Below are positions 1 to 5,783 of a stretch of 29,808 nucleotides of DNA, piece after piece. Under the pieces are notes generated by a model. That model did no database searches, had not been told where the DNA came from, and worked only from the letters and a program-made list of their open reading frames with translations. The translations under genes and the position numbers were made by a program. This stretch comes from a virus. The stretch's first letter is position 1. Each line of letters starts with the position of its first letter. The DNA is taken from positions 1 to 29,808 of IMG/VR virus record IMGVR_UViG_3300010354_000401; one strand, 5' to 3'.

Positions 1-135
1 AGAACCATCACTTTTTATTAATTTTAAACCATCTTCAAGTTTGCTTAATTTTATGTTAGCATTAATAGCCACCTCTGCATCTGTGACCGTTAATGGTTGT
101 ATTTGTGCATTACCACGAATTTTGGTTATTGGCAT
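1..135 (-). CDS. Fibre-like structural protein, partial (N-terminal 45 residues)
   Basis: An ATG on the minus strand at 135 opens a frame that stays open to the left edge, giving 45 residues starting MPITKIRGNAQIQ. The pattern of short alternating segments (GNAQIQ, ANIKLSKLEDG, IKSDGS) is typical of N-terminal attachment parts of phage tail or head fibres; that is an impression from composition and not a family match. An exact TATAAATA late-promoter octamer lies 38 bases upstream, and the gene follows the structural ORF ending at 182. The rest of the gene is outside the window, so its full function cannot be judged. Confidence 0.65.
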   Translation of the reverse strand, partial: MPITKIRGNAQIQPLTVTDAEVAINANIKLSKLEDGLKLIKSDGS

Positions 136-173
136 GTCTGATCAAACTCTATTGATAAAATATTGCTCTTTAG

Positions 174-181
174 TATTTATA
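174..181 (-). promoter_or_regulatory. T4-type late promoter TATAAATA
   Basis: Reads TATAAATA on the minus strand, identical to the T4 late promoter -10 element, 38 bases before the ATG at 135. It abuts the stop codon of the upstream gene. Confidence 0.6.
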
Positions 182-547
182 TTACAAAGACACAATAAAT
201 ATCGAATTTCCTGGAGAAGCTAATGTTGCTCCTGAAAAATTTCCTATAGTAAATCCAGCTTGAAAGAATGAACTTGGAATATTATAAAATTCAAGTTTCT
301 TTGCAGATAAACCAGGCGTCACCACCAATTCATAATAATTAGTGCCATTATCAATAGTTATTTTTGGTGTTGGTGCGGATGGTAAAGAATTTAATATGGT
401 CTCACTTACTAAATATGTTTGAAAGTCTGAAAAATTGCCTATAGATTGCAAAACATTAAATATGCGAGTTGTTGTTGACGATCCAAAATTACCCACAGAT
501 AGAAGAGTGCTCTTTATTCCGGGCGACAAATAATTTAAAAGCGCCAA
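182..547 (-). CDS. Small phage structural protein, paralogue of 2374-2778; start uncertain
   Basis: 121 residues if translation begins at a TTG (547). A stop codon lies directly in front of that TTG in the same frame and no ATG exists near the N-terminus, so the start is uncertain. The C-terminal half aligns by eye with the 134-residue product of 2374-2778: both have a DNG/DG turn, then KKLEF-NIP or KRIEF-NIP, a hydrophobic strand, and a NSI-I ending. This suggests a duplicated beta-rich fibre-accessory or virion protein. The 30-codon ORF at 535-627 overlaps the start region by 13 bases. Either translation restarts at TTG or a -1 frameshift joins the two. Function unknown. Confidence 0.7.
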   Translation of the reverse strand: MALLNYLSPGIKSTLLSVGNFGSSTTTRIFNVLQSIGNFSDFQTYLVSETILNSLPSAPTPKITIDNGTNYYELVVTPGLSAKKLEFYNIPSSFFQAGFTIGNFSGATLASPGNSIFIVSL

Positions 548-627
548 TTATTCTGTGGTGTAAGTGTCGAGCCGTCTGGATTTAGTGTCGGACTAGGGTC
601 AAGCGGGTCAAAAGGAACAAATGTCAT
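535..627 (-). CDS. 30-residue ORF, possible N-terminal part of the 182-547 product
   Basis: ATG at 627 with GAGAATAT just upstream as a plausible ribosome-binding site; it encodes MTFVPFDPLDPSP...PQNNWRF and stops at TAA (535-537). It is proline and aspartate rich. It starts 11 bases after the holin stop and overlaps the 182-547 ORF, which lacks its own good start. At the overlap the sequence CGC TTT TAA allows a -1 slip to TTA AAT, which would fuse the two into one protein of about 150 residues, near the 134 residues of the paralogue. It may instead be a coupled leader peptide. Neither is proven. Confidence 0.5.
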   Translation of the reverse strand: MTFVPFDPLDPSPTLNPDGSTLTPQNNWRF

Positions 628-638
628 ATATTCTCAAT

Positions 639-1118
639 TTATTTTTCATCGTGCCTAGTTGGTTTAACTGGCATTCTTTTTTCCCTCTCATTAGACAGAA
701 GAATTATTAGGTCTTTTATTACTCTATGTGAGCTAATTCTATTTAAATTTTCTAGAATTGATTTGGTTTCTGTTATTGCTATAAATCCAGAAACTATTGC
801 TTCGATGGGCAAATCAAAATCTGTCAATAAATACTTATGAACTATAAATGAAACTATTATAGTAATAGAATATATTAAAATCTTGCTGATACTTCTAGAC
901 ATCTTAGAACTTGTTATGGTTTGCTTTTCCTTTAATGAAGCCCAGACGCCGGTAATGAGGTCAACAAATATTAAAAAATAAACGGCGAAAATTGCAGATT
1001 TTATTGGTGCTAAAAGAGACACCGCAATAATTAGCCAGCTTTTTATAGCCGCAGCAAAATTAGTTAAGTCAAAATAACTAAACACGCTTTTTAAATAAAA
1101 TTTTATTTCAGCAAACAT
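639..1118 (-). CDS. Holin of the phage_holin_4 / toxin-secretion holin type
   Basis: 159 residues with hydrophobic segments at about 24-38, 41-56, 78-98 and 102-117. Residues 53-57 are DLITG followed by a short basic loop, then RSISKILIYS, and residues 115-124 are ITETKSILEN. This layout (D-x-x-TG after the first membrane segments, E-x-x-SI-EN near the end of the last) is characteristic of the holin family usually annotated as phage_holin_4_1 or toxin secretion/phage lysis holin. The C-terminus is short and charged (EREKRMPVKPTRHDEK), as expected for a cytoplasmic holin tail. Role: permeabilising the inner membrane at the end of infection. No endolysin is visible nearby. Two late-promoter-like octamers precede it. 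Confidence 0.8.
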   Translation of the reverse strand: MFAEIKFYLKSVFSYFDLTNFAAAIKSWLIIAVSLLAPIKSAIFAVYFLIFVDLITGVWASLKEKQTITSSKMSRSISKILIYSITIIVSFIVHKYLLTDFDLPIEAIVSGFIAITETKSILENLNRISSHRVIKDLIILLSNEREKRMPVKPTRHDEK

Positions 1119-1130
1119 TTATTTTATGCT

Positions 1131-1138
1131 CATTTATA
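1131..1138 (-). promoter_or_regulatory. Late-promoter-like octamer TATAAATG
   Basis: One mismatch from TATAAATA, 12 bases before the holin ATG. The position is very close to the start codon, so the octamer at 1147-1154 is the better candidate of the two. Confidence 0.3.
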
Positions 1139-1146
1139 CAAAAATA

Positions 1147-1154
1147 TATTTATC
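1147..1154 (-). promoter_or_regulatory. Late-promoter-like octamer GATAAATA
   Basis: One mismatch from TATAAATA, 28 bases before the holin ATG, overlapping the first base of the preceding gene's stop codon. The spacing matches that of similar octamers before the spike and gp25 genes. Confidence 0.45.
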
Positions 1155-2116
1155 TATGCACCTCTAACTTCCACCGCCACCAATTCAACATCACCCAAAA
1201 TTGTATCTGTTTCATGAGATGCAATTCTGGAAATTTTCAGTCTGTAAAGTTCATCAGATAATAATCCATCAATGTTTGTAAGAGATATTTCACTAATATT
1301 AATAATACCAGATGTTGCATTTGAGGTGAACACTTGCTCGATGTTGGTGGTAAAAGAATCAGAATCCAAATCTGTATTACATCTTTCTATAGAAACACCC
1401 CATCTGCAAGCTCCAGAAATCGCCGAGGTGGTTAACCAGTGCAATCTGATTTTAAGACCTCCGGTCAAATATGAATTTTGAGGGATTATTCCTAAAAAAA
1501 CTGCTGACTCATTCACAGAATCATCAAAGTCTAAAACTTTAATTGAATTTCTACTATCTTCGGTTGCAAAATTTAAACTGGGTGGTTGATTATCTTTTGC
1601 TGTAAATGATGCGTAGGTAAAACTTGGTGAATAATTTACCCACTGAGAAGTTGTTGAGTTGTATTTTAATAATTGGTTATTAAGTGGTGTGGATATTGTT
1701 ACATCATCTAATCTATCCAAATTAAACCCGCCTGATGGAGTATCTGCGATATAATTAATATCACCTATTGGTTCTTTTACTCTAACATAAATCTCATCTT
1801 CTAATACTGCATTATTGTCAAATGTAACACGCAAAGAAATTACATAATCATAGCCATCCAAACCGCCGGTTGTTGTGATTCTAACCGTGGTTTCGTTGGG
1901 TGTTAGTATCGCAGGTGTAGTTGATGTTAGAAAGTCATTGGCGCCTTCAACATTCTGTGGAAACTTTCTTTTCCATCTTTTAGCACTGGCTGTGGCTGCG
2001 GTGATTTTGGTTGCACCTCTGGGAAGAATGTGCAATTTGCCAAATCCAATTTCTATAGGCAAAATCTCATCTGGTCTTTTTATATATATGTCTAATTTGG
2101 AAGTGCCTATATTCAT
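1154..2116 (-). CDS. Virion structural protein, tail or fibre associated
   Basis: 320 residues, acidic and beta-rich, with no membrane segment. Residues about 1-115 form an Ig-like stretch (KRWKRKFP at 47-54; alternating strands VISLRVTFD and EIYVRVKE). Residues 136-160 contain LDDVTIST and a KYNSTTSQWV motif, a linker often seen in phage tail proteins (D-V-x-I-x-x-P ... L-x-Y-x-x-x-x-x-Q-W-V). The rest (about 168-320) is a jelly-roll-like domain with RNSIKVLDFDD. It lies among fibre and lysis genes, so a receptor-binding or decoration role is likely but inferred. AAAGAGAT precedes the ATG at 2116. Confidence 0.75.
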   Translation of the reverse strand: MNIGTSKLDIYIKRPDEILPIEIGFGKLHILPRGATKITAATASAKRWKRKFPQNVEGANDFLTSTTPAILTPNETTVRITTTGGLDGYDYVISLRVTFDNNAVLEDEIYVRVKEPIGDINYIADTPSGGFNLDRLDDVTISTPLNNQLLKYNSTTSQWVNYSPSFTYASFTAKDNQPPSLNFATEDSRNSIKVLDFDDSVNESAVFLGIIPQNSYLTGGLKIRLHWLTTSAISGACRWGVSIERCNTDLDSDSFTTNIEQVFTSNATSGIINISEISLTNIDGLLSDELYRLKISRIASHETDTILGDVELVAVEVRGA

Positions 2117-2154
2117 TAAATATCTCTTTACTTAAATCTTTTTCAAATATATAC

Positions 2155-2162
2155 TATAAATC
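2155..2162 (+). promoter_or_regulatory. Late-promoter-like octamer TATAAATC, plus strand
   Basis: One mismatch from TATAAATA, 46 bases before the ATG of the only plus-strand gene (2209). It lies next to a minus-strand copy at 2168-2175, giving a compact back-to-back promoter region. Confidence 0.4.
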
Positions 2163-2167
2163 AAAAT

Positions 2168-2175
2168 TATTTATG
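2168..2175 (-). promoter_or_regulatory. Late-promoter-like octamer CATAAATA
   Basis: One mismatch from TATAAATA on the minus strand, 51 bases before the ATG at 2116. Confidence 0.4.
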
Positions 2176-2208
2176 TCTAAGTGAGTTTGAATATTATAAG
2201 GAATAAAA

Positions 2209-2373
2209 ATGGAACCAACAAATACCTTTACCATAAATCTTAACCTTCAAGAGTGTGATTTTATAATAAAACTAATCGGTCAATTATCCATAAATCCAGC
2301 TTCAAAAGAAGCCGGTCAAATTGTGGAAATAGTTCAATCAATAATATCAAAGTTTCCAGTAAGGGACCAATAA
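2209..2373 (+). CDS. Small conserved T4-like (cyanophage-type) phage protein, only plus-strand gene
   Basis: 54 residues, ATG at 2209 with AAGGAATAAAA directly upstream, a clear ribosome-binding site. The product begins MEPTNTFTINLNLQE and continues with a hydrophobic helix (FIIKLIGQLSINP) and a second helix (GQIVEIVQSIISKF). Small proteins with this strand-helix-helix plan (xINLxLxExxxIxxxLxxxP...LIxxI) are common near structural genes of cyanophages and other aquatic T4-like phages; their function is not known. It runs against the surrounding transcription, and its TAA stop is immediately followed by the stop of the minus-strand gene at 2374, with no base between them. Confidence 0.8.
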   Translation: MEPTNTFTINLNLQECDFIIKLIGQLSINPASKEAGQIVEIVQSIISKFPVRDQ

Positions 2374-2778
2374 TTACATTGGTGCAATAATTATTGAATT
2401 ATTGTTTGCTGGAAATGCAACTCCCAAATCATTTATTATTGAAAACGAAGCCAAAAAAGCAACAGGTATATTATTAAATTCAATTCTTTTGGAAGATGTG
2501 GTATTGGATGTTGTTATTGAATATTGACTAACGCCGTCAGTTAATTTAACACTAGATGGAAGTCCAACTGGTGTAACAACATCTAAAAATAATATAACTT
2601 TGGCAAAAGAGGCCGATGCTGGATTAGAATATGCCATGAGGTCGGATTGCATATCTGATGCCAAACCATTTATTATGGATGCAGATATTGGTTGTATTCC
2701 CTTGGGTGAAATAATATCAGTAGATGAAGATCCCGTGGGTATTGTTATATCTATTAGTCCTACTCCTATAGTTGGCAT
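2374..2778 (-). CDS. Small phage structural protein, paralogue of 182-547
   Basis: 134 residues, ATG at 2778 preceded by TTAGGAAAAAT, a good ribosome-binding site. The C-terminal 60 residues resemble the 182-547 product (SSKRIEFNNIPVAFLASFSI versus AKKLEFYNIPSSFFQAGFTI; both end with NSI-I). The N-terminal part (GVGLIDITIPTGSSSTD) is different. Composition is Ser/Ile/Asn rich, without charge clusters or membrane segments, consistent with a beta-sandwich virion protein. It follows the S74 fibre gene by 19 bases, so it may be a fibre accessory or cap protein. No known family recognised. Confidence 0.75.
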   Translation of the reverse strand: MPTIGVGLIDITIPTGSSSTDIISPKGIQPISASIINGLASDMQSDLMAYSNPASASFAKVILFLDVVTPVGLPSSVKLTDGVSQYSITTSNTTSSKRIEFNNIPVAFLASFSIINDLGVAFPANNNSIIIAPM

Positions 2779-2797
2779 ATTTTTCCTAATTTTTAAT

Positions 2798-5782
2798 TTA
2801 TTCTAATTCTTCAATTCTGGCAGTTAGTAATTCTATCTTGGCGTTTAGTTCTTTAATAGCTCCAACCAACACTGGAATTATTTCAGTTATAGCAACACCA
2901 TAGTAATCCTCCTCAGATCCGGATACCGCTTCTGGAATATGCGGCAAAACTTCTTGAGCAATAAAACCAATGCGAGACGAGTTGTTTGATTCATCGGATA
3001 TATAATCAAAGCGAACCGGGCGTAAGTTGTGGATTTGGCTAAGACCATACTCAAGAGTTTGAATGTTCTTTTTTTGACGTTGATCTGAAACGGTAGCCCA
3101 GCTAGTAGACCCACTACTAAGTCTTACTCCAACATCTGAACCATTGACTATCCAATACTCATTTCCACTACCGTTAGAGCCTGGCCCAACTTGCCAAGTG
3201 GTCCCACTACCGAATTTGAGATATGATATAGAACCTGAAGAACCAGCGGATGCGCTAGTGCCAATTAAAACTTGCCCAGCATTATTAATCCTGAAACGCT
3301 CAGTGCCAACCGTCGCATCTCCGCCAGTATAAAATATGTGGTCGCTACCATTTGCGGCATAATTTACTGCACCGTTAAAATCAACCCGCCAACGACCTCG
3401 AAGGGTTCCATTAATTTGAGCTTGCAAAACAGCTTGACCAGTTGCACTACTATTAGTAATTCTAATGCTGTCGTTGCCAGTTTGACTAAATGAGCTTGCT
3501 GTTTCTACATCTAATGGAGCATCTGGACTTGTAGTTCCAATTCCTAATTTTCCAGTGCTATCAATCCTTACTCTTTCGCTTCCATTAGTAGCTACAGCCC
3601 AAGTATCAGCAGCAGGAACAAATATTCCGGTATTAGAATCATTACCAGCACACAGTGAAGGAGCACCGGCTGTTCCTGTTCCATTAATTAGTATTTGACC
3701 TTCGCTTGTAACTGTCATGCGAGTGGTGGCTGTTATAGAGCCATTGGGGCAAGTTGCAAATATTATATCAAGCGGCATAGATGTTGAACTAACTGTTCCT
3801 GCAGAATTTACGATTGCCGAAATTCTAGCTCCGGTGGTAAATCCGGTTCCATCAGAACCTTGCATATTAATAGCGGCTAAACTGTCTCCTGCGGCAACTG
3901 CCGTAAAATCAGTGAATGTAGTACCTTTACTTCTGCGTAAAAATATATTTGCTTGCGTACTAGCTGAATCGTGATTCTGAATTGTTATACCATCTTGACC
4001 ACCTAAAAATGATAAACTAAGTGAAGTATACTCTGTGACTCCACCAATTCTAACTTTTCCATTATTATTAACTCTAAGTCTCTCTATTCCTCCGGTAGAA
4101 ATTGCAAGTATATCCTCTGCCGGTCTAAACATGCCAGTATTAGTATCTACAGAAAATGAAAATGATGGCGAAGACGCTGAACCAGTTATTCCTTCAAATT
4201 GACCTGCGCCAATAATATTTCCAAGATGGTCTAGAGTAAGTCTTGTAGTTAGTGTACCTGATGCGTTTGCAGTTTGAAATGCGAGTGAGCCAGGAATAAT
4301 TCCAGAAGTTATAGTATCTGTGACTGTTGCTAATATTCTAGCCGAATTTGCATAGGTTGTGCCATCTGCGCCCTTAAATGATATCATACCAAGCGTATCA
4401 TTTAGAGAAACCGCAGCATTTACGCCAACGGTGCCACTACGACTTTTTTTAAATAAAAACTCAGATGAATATTGATCGTTAAAATACCTGGTGCTAGATA
4501 TTGAGCTTACGGCTTGTGTAAGTCCTTCTATTGAGAGGGCAACATCAGGAGATGATGTGCCTATTCCAACGTATCCAGCATTATTAATTCTAAATCTTTC
4601 TGTTCCTCCGGTAGAAATTGCGATGTTATCTTCTGCTGGTCTAAAAATTCCGGTGTTTGTATCACTAGAAAAACTCAACACCGGAGCCGCTGCGGAGCCG
4701 TTGCCTACTTGGATTTGGCCGGTGGAGGTTATTCTCAAACGCTCAGTTGATGCTGTGGAAAAAGCCAGAGTTCCAGCCGCTGCTCTAAACATCCCCATGG
4801 TAGTTTCATTTGTGAAATAAACTCCAGGAGATGATTGTGAGCCATCTGCAAAAGAAGTTATATAATTTAAGGTTCCTGCACTTAAAACAAAACCGGAACC
4901 CAAAGTTAATTGCTCTATCGATCCGGTTCCTGTTTGTCTTCCCAATAAAGATGGTCCGGTTATATTTTGTATTTTTGAAAAACTAACTGCCTGTGAGTCT
5001 ATTGTCCAGGTGGAGCCAGAATTAGAGACCGTTATATCACCTTTATCACCATCACTTAATGCGCTAGATGCAATAGTAACAGTTTTTGTAGTGTTGTTTG
5101 GTGTTAAAGTTATTCCAGCACCAGCTTCAAGGTTCAAATTTGTGGTTAAGCTATTTGCCGTTATTGTGGTTGCGTTTCCAGTAACTGAAATAGTTGAAAA
5201 TAAATTTTGGTCTCCGGTGTTTGTGCCACTGGAAGTACCACTAAATGTGCCGCTCTGAGTTGCTAATGTACCAAGACCCAATGTGGTTCTTTGTGCGGTG
5301 GCGTCAACATCATCCAGAAGATTTCTTCCTGCTGCTGTGCAGGTAATTTCCTGAATTGCTCCAGCTCCGGCTGAAGAACGACCCAAAATTTTATCTGTGG
5401 CTGAAACATTTTGTATTCTATCGTAGGTTATGGAACTTGGCTTTATGGTCCAAGTTGCACCTTCATTGGATACGGTTATATAAGCACCTTTATCTCCATC
5501 TGGTACTATGGTTCCTGGGCTAGTAGCAAGTTCTCTACCTAAATATACAATATACAAAGGAAAGCCCGCAGATGGGGCTGAATCAAAAACTATCTGAGTG
5601 CCACCATTGGATAGTGCATAATCATCATCGGGCTTTTGTACTTGTCCACTATATACAACCAAAATGGAAGATGCGCTAGAAACTCTATATGTTAAAGTAA
5701 AAGTAGTTGCACTACCAGTTGGAGTTAGAGTTTGCGTTTCAAATAAGCCGTATGGATTATCTCTGCCTATATATTTTCCCAT
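2798..5782 (-). CDS. Tail fibre with C-terminal peptidase S74 intramolecular chaperone
   Basis: 994 residues. Residues 1-90 form a phage fibre attachment domain (DNPYGLFETQTL, then TTFTLTYRV, YSGQVQKPDDDY). Two related segments (about 95-160 and 245-300: DKG-ITVSN-G-TWTI-...-ILGR/LLGR) follow. The shaft carries about five copies of a DTNTGIFRPAED...GGTERFRINN..GIGT repeat, centred near residues 329, 379, 549, 718 and 829. The C-terminus (about 890-994) is an S74 domain: SDQRQKKNI with the presumed cleavage serine S899, RFDYI, IGFIAQEV, and a final coiled coil (IKELNAKIELLTARIEELE). In this family the domain trimerises the fibre and then cuts itself off. Role: host recognition fibre, likely a long or side fibre. 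Confidence 0.9.
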   Translation of the reverse strand: MGKYIGRDNPYGLFETQTLTPTGSATTFTLTYRVSSASSILVVYSGQVQKPDDDYALSNGGTQIVFDSAPSAGFPLYIVYLGRELATSPGTIVPDGDKGAYITVSNEGATWTIKPSSITYDRIQNVSATDKILGRSSAGAGAIQEITCTAAGRNLLDDVDATAQRTTLGLGTLATQSGTFSGTSSGTNTGDQNLFSTISVTGNATTITANSLTTNLNLEAGAGITLTPNNTTKTVTIASSALSDGDKGDITVSNSGSTWTIDSQAVSFSKIQNITGPSLLGRQTGTGSIEQLTLGSGFVLSAGTLNYITSFADGSQSSPGVYFTNETTMGMFRAAAGTLAFSTASTERLRITSTGQIQVGNGSAAAPVLSFSSDTNTGIFRPAEDNIAISTGGTERFRINNAGYVGIGTSSPDVALSIEGLTQAVSSISSTRYFNDQYSSEFLFKKSRSGTVGVNAAVSLNDTLGMISFKGADGTTYANSARILATVTDTITSGIIPGSLAFQTANASGTLTTRLTLDHLGNIIGAGQFEGITGSASSPSFSFSVDTNTGMFRPAEDILAISTGGIERLRVNNNGKVRIGGVTEYTSLSLSFLGGQDGITIQNHDSASTQANIFLRRSKGTTFTDFTAVAAGDSLAAINMQGSDGTGFTTGARISAIVNSAGTVSSTSMPLDIIFATCPNGSITATTRMTVTSEGQILINGTGTAGAPSLCAGNDSNTGIFVPAADTWAVATNGSERVRIDSTGKLGIGTTSPDAPLDVETASSFSQTGNDSIRITNSSATGQAVLQAQINGTLRGRWRVDFNGAVNYAANGSDHIFYTGGDATVGTERFRINNAGQVLIGTSASAGSSGSISYLKFGSGTTWQVGPGSNGSGNEYWIVNGSDVGVRLSSGSTSWATVSDQRQKKNIQTLEYGLSQIHNLRPVRFDYISDESNNSSRIGFIAQEVLPHIPEAVSGSEEDYYGVAITEIIPVLVGAIKELNAKIELLTARIEELE

Positions 5783-5783
5783 A

